Below, piece by piece: positions 32,535-43,400 of a DNA stretch of 46,819 nt. The stretch is from assembly GCA_001179505.1 (NCBI GenBank), contig CDMY01000500.1:17848-64666 (forward strand), written 5' to 3'. The translations under genes and the position numbers were made by a program. This DNA comes from Vitrella brassicaformis (taxonomy: Eukaryota; Sar; Vitrellaceae). The stretch's first letter is position 1; each line of letters begins with the position of its first letter. The notes under the pieces are model-generated. The model was not told the origin of the DNA. It saw only the letters and a program-made list of their open reading frames with translations, and searched no databases.

Positions 32535-34074
32535 ACCAAACCAACAGTAATGGAGCACTCACACACAAGGGGGCGCTCCGATTTTTCGTGACGACGAGCA
32601 GACAGACAGACAGACAGAGTGCTGTGTGCGGGCGAATGAGTGAGGGAGGGCTGTGAGAGAGAGAGGGCTGTGTTGTTTGTTTATCGCACGCTGCTGCTCA
32701 GTCCATCCGTCGGTCAGGTGGTTCGGTCAGTGTGTGCTTGGTTTAATGTTTGTGGGCTTCTGTGTGTTTGTCTGTCTGTCTGTCTGTCTCTCTCTAGCTA
32801 CCTAGGGTGGCACCACACACACATCCAAGACCAGACCTCACTCAGCACACATGGGGAGGGAGGGTGATTCCAGAATGAGTCTTGGTGCGTGTGCGACTCT
32901 TTCTCTTTGCCGCTCTGCCCCGGCCGCTGTTTGTTTGTCTGTCTGTCTGTCTGTCTCTCTGTCTCTCTGTCTCTCTGTCTGTCTGTCTGTCTGTCTGTCG
33001 CGCTGAGCGATGCGACGCGATGCGAGGCGTGTGTGTGCGGCCCTTTTTTTCCTCAAGTGGCAGGGCAGGCAGACACAGGCAGTCAGTCCATGTGAGCGGG
33101 TTCTATCTATCCACCGGACGGTGACGTGACTTTTGGCTTCGCTTCGCTTCTCTTCTCTCTGTGCGTGGGGCTTTCAACAGGGCGGGCGGCATCCATCCAT
33201 CCATCCATAACCAACCAGCACACCCGCGCACATCCATTATATGCAAGAAACACACGGGAAGGCAGGCAGGCAGGCAGGCGGCCCTTGGTCGTCTGTGGCT
33301 CTTGGGGGAGAGACGCAGACCGACTGAAGGTGCTGTTGGCACAACCAAGGCAGCCCTTTCGCCTCGCTCAGCGGCGACCTACCTCCATGTGGGTGGTGCA
33401 TACGCTGTAGGTGGGTCAAGGGGGGCGGGTGTTGTGTCTTGCAGCGGGGAGCGGGTCGGGTGGATGGGATGGGGTGAAATGGGTTGGAATGGGAGTGGGG
33501 TGTTTTGCAGTCTTTTTCTTTCCCTGAGAGTGAGGGACACCGGATGGATGGATGGATGGTCGGTTGCCCGCCTGCTGAGTGTTTCCGTCAGCCTGCCTGC
33601 CGCCCTCCCTCCCTCCCCGCCTGTCGGTCTGTCTGTCTGTGCATGCAGCCCGCCTGCCTACCTGCTGACTGAGGTGAGTGAGAGCGTGGCCGGCTGGCTC
33701 ATTCAGCGAGGTTGCAGACATGTGAGTGTGTGTGTGTGTGTTGAAGAGGAGTGTCTGAATGCTGCCCGCCCGATTCATCGACTGACTGACTGAATGAATG
33801 TCTGGCTGTCTGCCTGCTTGTGGGGATGGCTTGCTTGAGAGTCTCGTCTGCATGACCTGAGTGTGTGTCCGTGTGTCCGTGTGTGCGTTGAGATGCCTGC
33901 CTGCCTCCGATGGATGGATGGATGAGAACTGACTGACCTGCAATTTAAGTCGAGCTATTATCACACGCACACACACACACACACACACACGCAGGCACGA
34001 CACTACTCAACCTCCCCACCTCACTCACAAGCAGTCAGCTGCTTATCAACAGTCCTTTCTGCCACATCAGTCAG
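32535..34074. other. Convergent intergenic region rich in TGTC and GT microsatellites
   Basis: This lies between the stops of eIF4G (+) and the methyltransferase (-). It contains a long TGTC/TCTC run at about 32930-33000, a GGCA run at about 33259-33281 and short ATGG/CATC runs. Open frames here are generated by the repeats. No gene was recognised. Confidence 0.6.
32929..32999. repeat. TGTC/TCTC microsatellite
   Basis: About 70 bases of TGTTTGTC grading into TCTGTC and TCTCTGTC units lie in a gene-free region. This is the same repeat family that fills many introns of the window. Confidence 0.85.
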
Positions 34075-34798
34075 TCAGTCAACTCGGCCTCTCCTTTTCT
34101 TCCGCAGCTGATAGATATGCACAAAGCCGCTCCCCCCTCTCCTGACATACACCCGCTTGACGCCGAACCTCTCGCCAGCCACGCTCAGAAACGCCGCGTA
34201 CGTCACATCACAGCGTATCTCAAACGCCACGAGGATCTCTGTCGCTGCGTCTGACAGCGCGTCGAGGCTGTCAATCAGCGGCCGCACCAAGTCGAGGCGG
34301 AAGACCACATCGGCCCCAAGGATGAGGTCAAACGGCGCCACTGAGGACAGCTCTGGCCGCGGTGGCAAATCTCTCCAGTCGAAGGCAAATATGCTCACTT
34401 GTGTGTCAGGGTGCAGAGTGTCCCGGTTCAGTGAGACGTTCTGGGTGAGCAAGGGAACAATACCTGACCACGTCGCGTCGCAAGCAGAGAAAATGATCCA
34501 TCATGCGCAGAGGACACGGATCTCTGTATCAGGCACCTGGCAGATCAGTCAGGACGAGTGCCGCCGGTGGCTGGCCCACCGTCGCAGACGCAATCCCAGC
34601 GAGGCCGCACCCCGCGCCCAGCTCCAGCACTCTCCCGCGCTTCCTTAGAGCCCGCAACGTCGTCCTCTGCTGCTCCAGATACCTGGCCAGATCTCGTGCC
34701 GAATCCCACACATGGACGCCCGTCCCGAGATTTTCGGCTTCATCAGGCCTTGGACACAGCGTCAGACGGTGCCCAGCCACCTCAAATCCCTCCTCCAT
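34075..34798 (-). CDS. METTL21-like protein-lysine methyltransferase
   Basis: Two exons on the minus strand, 34798-34537 and 34463-34075, with a 73-base GT-AG intron in phase 1. The protein opens MEEGFEVAGHRLTL. It shows the seven-beta-strand SAM-dependent methyltransferase features of family 16: VHVWDSARDLARYL (the tryptophan entry helix), VLELGAGCGLAGI (motif I, SAM binding), ALVLTDLPG (motif post I), FDWRDLPP, and FDLILGADVVF (motif IV, acidic-D-V-V). It ends GFVHIYQLRKKRRGRVD. The family methylates lysines on chaperones and elongation factors; the target here cannot be told. Length is close to the usual 200-230 residues. It is head to head with the next gene across 66 bases. Confidence 0.88.
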
Positions 34799-34864
34799 TG
34801 TAGATGCGCGCTTCGGAGAGGCGAGCTTTTCCGCAAGCTCAAGAGGGAGAGGACGGTGATTTGT

Positions 34865-36400
34865 ATGAGGGCGGAGGCGTGCCCGCCGTCAGAAGGAGGA
34901 GTTGAAGGTATAGCTTTGCTAGAGGGGGGGCTGAGAGGACGGCCGAAGGACTCGACCAGCTTCGCCGGCGCTCTGGGCAAGGCCGTCGGAGCTATGACCA
35001 ATCGGTGAGGCACTGGCGAAGCCGGGGAAGCCGGCGACACGACGGAGTGGCTCCTTATGGCGGTCTGTCAGGGTATACGGTCACATGTGGCTGTGCTGTT
35101 TGCTCTGTGTGCCTGCAGGAAGCAGAGAACAAAGGATTCTGCTGACAAGAAGGAACAGCGACAGTCGGTGAGTGAGTGGCCATGTCAATCATTCTAGAAA
35201 AGTCGTCGGATACCTCCGACACCCTTCGCCCGGCATGTCTGTCTCGTCTGCCAGGACACGGGAGACCCACCCACTCTGCCTTTGAAGGGCGTTGGTGGTT
35301 CGCAGAAGGCCTCCGGCGTCAGTAGCAGCTGCGGGATGTCCCCCCCGACGGCCAGCGAGGCGTGTGTGGACAACCAGGACAGTCTCAGCACCGAGTGCGA
35401 CTCTGACGGGGCGTGCTCGAGCCACAGCCAGACCACCACCAACACACACGGCCGCTCCGGGAACGGGCTGGACGACCGCTCCCTGACGGCATCACCCATT
35501 CGCGACCCCCTCCAGGCACCCACTACGGACAGCTGCAAGCCGGCCGGCGCGGGCGGCGGAGGCGGCGAGATTTTGGACCAGGATGCGGACGGACCGAGCT
35601 CGTCTTCGTGCTCATCCACGGCCGCGTCGCGTCGCTCGCGTCACTCGCTGTCGCAGCACTTTTTGCTGAACTGCAAGGGGGTGGGGCTGGGCATGGGCGA
35701 GTTGGGGGACATCCAGGCCGACGGGCGGGACGAGGACGGCGGTACCAGCTCGGGCGACGACGGACACGGTGGTGCCGTGGGTGGGGCCTCCTTCCCTCTC
35801 ACACCGTCGGGTGGCAATGGGTCCGTCAAGACGGCACAGCAGGGCGTGCAGGCCACCGCCCCTTTGGCGGGTGCGGCCGGTCGCAAAGGCAAGGAGGGCG
35901 GGGGAGGGGGCAAGGGCGGGAGCGGCAAGGGAGACGAGGGCGATGACAAGGGCGGCGGCACCAGCACTAGCGCATCTGCGTCCGCGTCGGCATCAGCGGC
36001 GGCCACCAAGGGCGGCGGTGCCAGTGTGGCCAACATGCAGATCAAGACCAACCACGCCGCCAACGCCAACCCTTCGCTCGGTGCCAGTGCCAGCGCATCG
36101 GCCTCTGCGGCGGCTGCAGCTGCCGCCGCCATGCCACCGCCCCGCGCCACCCGCCTCACCGAGCCAGATTACCGCCGCATCACCTACTACTCCAACCGTG
36201 TCAAGACTGCACTCGGCCGCGTGCTGGCCCACCAGGCCACGCTCCGGGCTGGCGCCCAGACGGGAGGAGGAGGAGGAGGAGGCGGCGGGGAGGAGGGCGG
36301 CGGCGGGGCCAGTGCGGCTGCCGCTGCCCCTGCTGGTGGTGGTGGTGGCGATTGTGGAGGAAAGGGCAAGGGGGGCAAGGCCAAGAAGGGGGACAAGTGA
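34865..36400 (+). CDS. Gly/Ala/Ser-rich low-complexity protein
   Basis: Three exons: 34865-35000ish (opens MRAEACPPSEGGVEG), 35120-35168ish (KQRTKDSADKKEQRQS) and 35252ish-36400, with in-phase GT-AG joins. The large last exon is low complexity. It has Ser-rich blocks, Lys/Gly stretches, two (Ser-Ala) runs near 35964-36005 and 36084-36130, polyalanine and polyglycine. One ordered-looking segment, EPDYRRITYYSNRVKTALGR, lies at about 36163 and would be the best probe for homologues. The tail is GGKGKGGKAKKGDK, basic and nucleic-acid-friendly. No family was recognised. An upstream in-frame ATG at 34712 would overlap the antisense methyltransferase gene and was not chosen. Confidence 0.65.
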
Positions 36401-39361
36401 AGGTAGGTGAGCAAAGTCATCTCTTGCCACCCGCGAGTTACACACACTGGACAGACAGACCGATACGATACGTGTGTTGTGTTGTGTTCAATGTCAGGTT
36501 GTTTCCTCGCGCGTCCGCCTGATTTGCCGGTTCCGTTCGTGTGGTTAACGCCACTGATGGATGGATCTCCCCCACTCTCTCCCCCCCTCTCTCCCTCTGC
36601 ATCTCTCTCTGCCTGCCTGCCTGCCTGCCTGTCGTGTGTGTGTGCGGTGATACACCGCACCCACCGCGACCACCATCGTAGCCTGTAGTAACGACCGGAC
36701 TGTCGACCGAACGGCTGGCGTGCGTGTTGTTGTGTTGTTTGCGTGGATGTGTACGTGCCTGCCTGCCTGCCTGCCTGCCTCCCCCCTCTTGCCCATCCAA
36801 TCCATCGTGTGTGTGCGTAATCCTCTCCTCTCTCGCCGCCTGGTGCCTGCCTGCCTGCCTGCCTGTCTCCTAGCTGATACGGACGGATGGCGGGTGTGTT
36901 GGCGGGCAGAGAGGGGGGCGGGGCGGCATGCGTGAGTACTTGAGGGTCGGAGAGGGGAGGGGGAAAAGGTGGGTTGGCGGGGCTGCTGTGATATGGCGTG
37001 GAGTGGCTCTCGTACTCTCGTTGTGTATGTGGGTATGTATGCGGCTATGTGGGGGGGTGAGTGAGTGGTGTCTGGCTGCAACTTTCTGCCTGTGTGTCGT
37101 CCCTCCCTCCCTACGGCAACACTGCCTACCTTCCACTTCTCTGCCTGTCTGTCTGTCCGTCTGCGTGTCGTGTCCATGCGCCACTTTCGCCCTTTTTGTG
37201 GCGAGGACACCCATCTGGACGCGCCCACGGGACGGACGGACGAACGGACACACACGGTGGTTCCTCTAGTTTCACAAACAGCACAGCAGAGAGAGGGGGC
37301 GGCACACACGGTGAGGTATTTCTTTGAAGCATGGCTGTGCCTGGCTGGCTGGCTGGCTGCTGTGTTACGGAAATGAGAGGGTCTGTCGGGTGTTTGGCCG
37401 GGTGTGGTGGCTGACGGATGGATGGATGGATGGACGGAAGTGATTTGATTTTGTTGAGAGAGAGGCACACGAAGAACAGACAGACAGACGGGGAGGGAGG
37501 AGGGCGGAAGTGACACACACCAACAAAGACACCCCACCCCCCACACCCACTCGCACACACACACCACCGACCAGGAGGTAGCTGCGTCCTCTGTCTCTGC
37601 AACACATACGGTCTCTCTCTTGGCGGCGTGTGTGGGTGTGTGGGTGTGTTCGTGTGGTGTGGTGGCTGCGGTGCCTAAGTGGGTGGCCTGGCTGGCTGAG
37701 TGGGCGGCGAAGAAAGGAAGAACGAAGGAAGGAACGGTTTCATCGCAGCCAGACCTCTCTCCCTCTCTCCTTTCCTCTCTCTCTCCCTCTCTCTCTCTCT
37801 CTCTCCCGCGGTTGCTGGTGCCTGACTGCATGGGGCGGGTGGGGTGGGTGCATGCCAACGTATGTGGGCGTGTGCGTGGATGCATCGGACGGACGGACGG
37901 ACACGGACACAAACACTACACAGGGGTTCGTCGGGTGGTTAACACCTACCTGCCATTATTCTTCATCTTCTCGTGAGCCGACGGAGTCAATGCGTGGATA
38001 AAGAGAGCAACCACTTCTGGCAGACAGACAGACAGACAGACAGGAGGGAGATAGGTGGGTGACCTGAGCTGACGAGAAGAGGGAGCGAGCAACCACCACC
38101 ACTCGCCCCGGCATCTACAGTTTTGCGGAGAGAGGCCGAGAAGGGGAGGGACCTGACTGACTGACTGACTGTCCGTGTGTGTGTGTGTGTGTCTGTACAC
38201 TATAGGCGAGCGCTGCATGACACCCATCTGCCCGTCTTGATCACGGAATGGAATGATGCAATATTGGTGTCCAGTGTGTCTGTCGCGGCTCCCCGCAACA
38301 CGTGCCTTCCACGCCGGCGAGGGCATTGAGGCTCCAGGCCAACAAAAGGCCTGGAGAGACCTTGCCTTGTCTCGTTGGAAGGCATGTGGCAGGGGGATCG
38401 TGACGCGTCCACACTAGCCTAACCGTCCGTACTCACCGCGCACAATCTGTCTGTCTGGCACAGATTTTTTGTTCCAAGAGCAGAAACAGGTCACATGGTC
38501 CTCTCTCTCTGTCTCTGCCTCTCCCTCCCTCCCTCCCTCCCTCCCTCCATCTGTCTTTCTGCTTCCTTGCGCTTGTCTAGCGGCTTTGCGAGAGCGTTTG
38601 GGCGTGGGCGTGAGGGTGTGGCTGTGTGGTTGACTGGCTGGCTGCATGCCTGGCTGGCTAGTTGACCCCATGGATGGATGGACAATCGACGACAGACACT
38701 ACATCACATCGGTTTCAAGCCATACGTACGATACGAGTGTACACGCCTACCTGCGGCAGGCAGGCTGGTGAGCAGTGGGTGGCCTAGAGCTTTCAACGGC
38801 CGGCCGTCCGCCTTCACGACACGAGTGAGTGACTAACTTAAGTACTTGACTAACTGGCTGAGGGATACTGACTGACTAGGGAAAGTTAACTGACTGGGGA
38901 GGGAGGGAGGGTGAAGTCATGCTTCCTCTGGCAGACAAGATGGACGGGTGGGTGCCTGGGAGGGTGTGGTGGTGGTGCGGTCGCTGACTAATGCATGAAT
39001 GCATGGAGCGATGGGATGGCTGGACATGTCTCCTCCCCCGCTCCCTGCCTGCCTCCCTGCATCGCACGGATGCCATCCGTAGTCACGCACACGGACGGGC
39101 GGCGTCGTGTGTGTATGACTGCAGCACTCATTATGTGCGGTGCGGGTGTGGATGTACCCCTTGATTGATGGCTGGCTGGCTGGACTGGGCTTCTTTCTCG
39201 TGTGTGGTGTGAGTGAGTGACTGAGTGAGTTGATTCATGTGTGTGGACGACTCGGCCATACACTCCTTCGTTCGTAGTCAACTCAACCGGTGTTCTCATT
39301 CCCTTCTCGTAGACGGACTAGAAAAGTTCAGCCACCGACCCACCCGTCCCACACACGCTAT
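36401..39361. other. Three-kilobase gene-free, repeat-rich region
   Basis: This is the largest gap in the window, flanked by two 3' ends (the Gly/Ala-rich gene and RPC9). It is full of GCCT, TGGC, GGAC, TCTC and CTCC tandem runs, for example TGCC at 36609-36632 and CT at about 37780-37806. Long open frames occur on both strands but consist of translated repeats and lack splice-supported coding character. A strong hairpin near 38299-38388 is listed separately. Confidence 0.6.
38299..38388. ncRNA. Candidate structured RNA or long hairpin (strand unknown)
   Basis: A 13-base outer arm at 38299-38311 (CACGTGCCTTCCA) pairs with 38376-38388 (TGGAAGGCATGTG), with one G-U wobble. A perfect 9-bp inner stem, CTCCAGGCC at 38332-38340 with GGCCTGGAG at 38348-38356, closes a 7-base loop. 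The intervening bases could add a further short helix (GCGAGG near 38317 with CCTTGC near 38360). The sequence is not a microsatellite and sits in the gene-free region. I recognise no RNA family. Confidence 0.4.
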
Positions 39362-40067
39362 TCACTCCGTCACCACCAGCGTCCCCCCTGTCGGCTTTCC
39401 CGTGCTGCCGCTGCTGGTGGGTCCGGCGGCACTGCTGACGTGCTTCTGCACCATCTGCAGCAGCTCAGCAATGTCCTCGGCAGAGAAACGCTCATACAAA
39501 CTCTCAACCACCTGTGGAGAGAGAAGAAGCAACTCACGAGGCTTGATTGCCTGCCATGGCCGGTAGTTGCCTGGTTCCCCTCGAGATCTCCCCTCGCCCG
39601 CCCACCATTTGCAGCTCCACTTCTCTGGTCGGCGCGTGATTGATGATCTGCAGCACGTCCGCCTCGGCCAGGTCGAACCGCCCGATCAGCTCCCCTGTGA
39701 GCGCCTCGGCATCGCTCACACGGAAGCGGCCGCACGGCAGCCTCTCGATGTGGTCAACAACCTGCAAACAGAGCGCGGCATCACTCAATTGACCTGTGCG
39801 TGTGTGTGCCCTCATTGATCATTCATTCTGCCTCACTCACCCCCTGGTGCAGCGTCCTGGCCCTAAGTTCATCGTCGGAGATGTCAGCAAGGGTGGTGTG
39901 TGCGTCCGCGGCCTTGGCGAGGCTCTCGCGCAGCAGCTCTGCCACCTCGACGTTAGTCAGGTTGCCCGCGTTGCTGTCCACTCTGGGAGAGAGCAGAAAA
40001 AACCACAGACAAACACAGTGGATGTGTGGAACTTTGCGGATCTTCATTTCTGGTGTTACACTTTCAT
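39362..40067 (-). CDS. CRCP: RNA polymerase III subunit RPC9 / CRCP
   Basis: Four exons on the minus strand: 40067-40060 (only ATGAAAGT), 39982-39841, 39761-39606 and 39511-39362. They sum to 456 bases, or 151 residues, matching the family length of about 148. The joined N-terminus is MKVVDSNAGNLTNVEVAELL, like the conserved L-[ST]-N-x-E-V-x-x-L-L of RPC9. It continues with RFDLAEADVLQIINHAPTRE and VELQMVVESLYERFSAEDI, which is the HRDC-like LTKAE-x-L-x-L-[LI]-N-[HL]-x-P region. The subunit forms the RPC8-RPC9 stalk that engages TFIIIB and promoter DNA at Pol III genes. The very short first exon is forced by phase: no other upstream ATG joins in frame. Confidence 0.88.
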
Positions 40068-40480
40068 TCGACGCCTCCCTGTGAGCTCATTGCTTCGCCA
40101 CTCCAGTTCCTCCTTTCTTGGTCGCTCTTAAGCTCGCAGGCGCGAAGTTCGGCACAAATCGTTGTTTCCCAAGGCTCCACGAATCACCTGTGAGTTCGCG
40201 AGGTAGTCCCACTTCATCCCCATCCAGATCGACCAAGCTCTTTGTGCCTTTCGACATCGTGTGGAGCGAGGCAGTGGAGGGAGCCCTTAGGGCATTCATC
40301 GACACGAAGCCTCGCATCGCCCGATGGCGGTAAGGACAGACTTTATCCGAAGGGTCCAGAACGGACATTTCGAGGTCACATCGATGCGTGTTTCGCGATT
40401 AGTCAAGGAGGGCACCAGACGGCGTCCGGAGGGCCTGAGAGTGTCACCCCTTCGCTCGGTGAGCGAGTCATTGTCTTCCG
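40068..40480. promoter_or_regulatory. Shared promoter region of RPC9 and the racemase-fold gene
   Basis: The region is 413 bases between divergent start codons. Open frames cross it on both strands without family resemblance. It should contain both promoters and 5' UTRs; possible 5'-UTR splice donors (cgatggcg|gtaagg near 40331) were noted but not proved. Confidence 0.45.
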
Positions 40481-43400
40481 ATGGACCGCTCCGCTTATGG
40501 TGTGCCGACCGGGAGCGCACCCGGACTGGACGCTTCTCCCGCAGCCTCCTCGTCGATGCCAGCAGGGTTCGTCGGCTCTGGTGCCGCATCCCATGCCCCA
40601 CCAGCCACCGCCGACCAGGCAGCATTCTCGCAGCCCTACAGCTGCCAGCCGTCCCGCAGCCCCCCGCCGGCCACGCCGCTGCCAGTGAATGAGTTGAGCA
40701 AGGCCGTGCCCGACGTGCCGATGCCCGTGCTGGCCAACCTCCTGGGCAGCCTCTCCCAGGCGGACCTCAAGCGGGTCATCGATGACCCATCGGTGCTGCC
40801 GTCGCTCGTGGCCAATGCCAATGCCTCCTGCTGGATGACCCCCCGGCAGCAGGCAGGATCGGCCAATCCCCCCACCATGGCCTACTCGGGGCCACTCAAC
40901 TGCCCCTCGCCACACCAATCGCCCGGATGCCCACCTCCAGGCGGGCCGTTTGGACCTTGGCCGATGGGCGGCCCTCTGGCTCCTGGGCCAGGCATGCTGG
41001 ACATGAGTGTCGGTGTTCCGGGTTTTGCGTGCCTGGCGGCGACCAACCCTGAAATGCCCAACCCTGGACCATGCCCAAAGTGCGGCGATCAGGTGAGGAA
41101 GAAACACACACACAAACACGACGGGGGAATGTGCTTGGGAGGACACAGATATCTGAGTATTGGGGCTTTGTGGTCGTGTGTTCAGTGGATTCCCTTCAAG
41201 AACGACTCCGGTGTGCTGTATCTGTGCCGCTCTGGCGACCGTACGCACCACTACCAGTTCCCCTGCTGCGTCCGGTGCGGGGGCGACTGGGCGCTCTCCT
41301 ACAAGGACGAGAACAGCTACGAGCTGGTGTGTCTGGGCCACGAGCCCAGCGGCATCCCCCCCAGCCCCGACCACAACCTCCCCCTCCCCTCCCTCTTCTG
41401 CCAAAAGTGCGGGGGCAAGTACAAGGCCGAGTTCAAGGACGACACCTACGTGTTGCGCTGCCTCGACGACAAGTGGCGCGAGCACGACTGGTGGCGTGAG
41501 AACGACCGGTGGTGCAGACGACGCACACACCAGAGGCACAGGAAACTCGCCGGCGCGCGCAAGTCCAACCGATCTATGACGGAGCCGCACAGCAAGTCCC
41601 TGGACCAGATGCTCGGGAGGAGCAAACATCGCGGGAGTCAGCACCATCACCAGCACCAACACAAGAACGGGGAGCCACAGCCACAGCAGCTGCCGGGCGG
41701 GCCGCTGGCCGTCGAGCACCCGCCGCCCGTGCCGTTGTCGTTCGGTTTCAGTGCGCTCGGCAACCCGGGGGCGCCGCCTGTCCAGATGCCTCCACCAGGA
41801 CCTGGACCTGGACCAGGTATGTGCACACGAGAGGGAGAAAGGGCACCGATGCGTTTGCACGTCCTCAAGCATCGCCTTGTGCCGTCCATGTCTGTGTTCA
41901 GGGTTCGTTCTGCCCCCTTCCTTCGGAGGCGGCGCCCGCCCCTTCGAGACGCCGCCCAGCTTCTCGTACGGCGCCCCCGTCGTGGAGCCCCTCTTCTCAG
42001 CCCCATACACGCAGCCGTTCCCCCAGCGCCCCTACGCCAGCGGCCCACTCGCCTCTTTTGACGCATCTCGCAGCGCCTTCGCCGACACCACCAACGCACC
42101 ACCGCCGAGCAATGCGTTCGGCAGGCGCGCCACCCTACCGGATGTGCCCAGACTCCCCCACACATCCGCCCCGCGGTTGATTAGGGAGGAGGGAGATGGC
42201 AGAGAAGGGCAGCGGGACCCCTCGGCGTCGCAGCAGCGTGAGGGGACCGATATGGGGCCTCCCTCCCTTGCTGACACGCCTCAGCTGGGGATGCTCGGCA
42301 TGGGCGAGGGTGACGTGGACTCGTTCCCACCGCCCCCTGCATCAGACATGGGCGACGGCAACCCTCTGGGCGGTCTGCCGGCCCCGGCGATAGACGTTGA
42401 CTCCGGTTTCGACCTCTCGAGTGCCCGCATTGCTATCGAACACACGCCGTCGAACCTCTCCGAGCTGGATTTGTCCATGGCCATGTCGCCCGAGCAAGTG
42501 GCGTCATTCTTCGACCCATCCAGAGGACAGTCGTGCGACCCGCCGCGTCAGACGACTGACCAGCTGTCGATGGACACCGACCAGCCTGTGGACGCGAGCA
42601 CAGCGCCCAACCTGCCGGTGCCGGTCAATGTCGTCAAGAAAGAGTTGAAGGGAGACGAGATGGCCGCTGCTGCGGCTGCGGCTGCTAGTGGTGCTGGGGC
42701 GGCAGGGGGGCGGCCGCGTGACTCCGTCTACAACCAGCCCAAGCAGCTGCGCGTTGTCATGGACCTCACGGCCTACAAGTGGAACATCCAGCGCATCGGG
42801 AGCCTTCTTGGCCCGCAGCAGCAGCTGGGGACCATCATCAAGGCCCCCAGCGGCGACAACATGCGGGTCATGGCCAACACCGCCATCCAGGCGGGCGCCG
42901 GGGCCATCTGTGTGTCGTCCAATGCCGATGCAGTCGTTGTGCGGTCCCTCTCTGACACCACGCGCATCATCCGGGTGCGGCCCGCCTTTGCTGACGAGGT
43001 GGCGTGCGCTCTCCCCTATCGCGTGGAGGAGCTGGTGGGCGACCTGGAGAACGCCCGGGAGCTGAGCCTCATTGCGCAGAGGCACCGTGCGCAGATTCCC
43101 GTGCACATCGAGATCGACTCAGGGATAGGGCGGGCGGGGTTCTTTTTGCACCAGATGGCGGACCTCAAGCAGGTGGCCAACATGGCGGGCCTGCGGGTGG
43201 TGGGGCTGGTGACGACCTTCCTGGACAGCGGGGGGCCGAGCAGCAACATGGGCGACCTGGAGAGGCTGCTACAGGCATTCCACCGGTATGCAGACCACCT
43301 CGAGAAGGAGGGGGTCATCCCCCCCAACACGCCACGCTCATGTGGGTCTGTCGCCACCGATGCCGCGCTTATCCGCCTCTTCGTCAAGGTGGGGAAGGAA

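Noticed and set aside
34712-34864. Upstream in-frame ATG for the Gly/Ala-rich gene
   Set aside because: It would place the start inside the antisense methyltransferase exon; the encoded stretch mirrors that gene and looks non-coding.
36545-37912. 455-residue open frame on the minus strand
   Set aside because: Its sequence is translated CCTC, GGCA, GGAG and CA repeats, has no family resemblance, and lies in a region where every frame is kept open by repeats.
40403-42010. 535-residue open frame on the minus strand
   Set aside because: It is antisense to the zinc-knuckle/racemase gene, whose exons have clear domains and splice sites; the frame is a GC-rich shadow.
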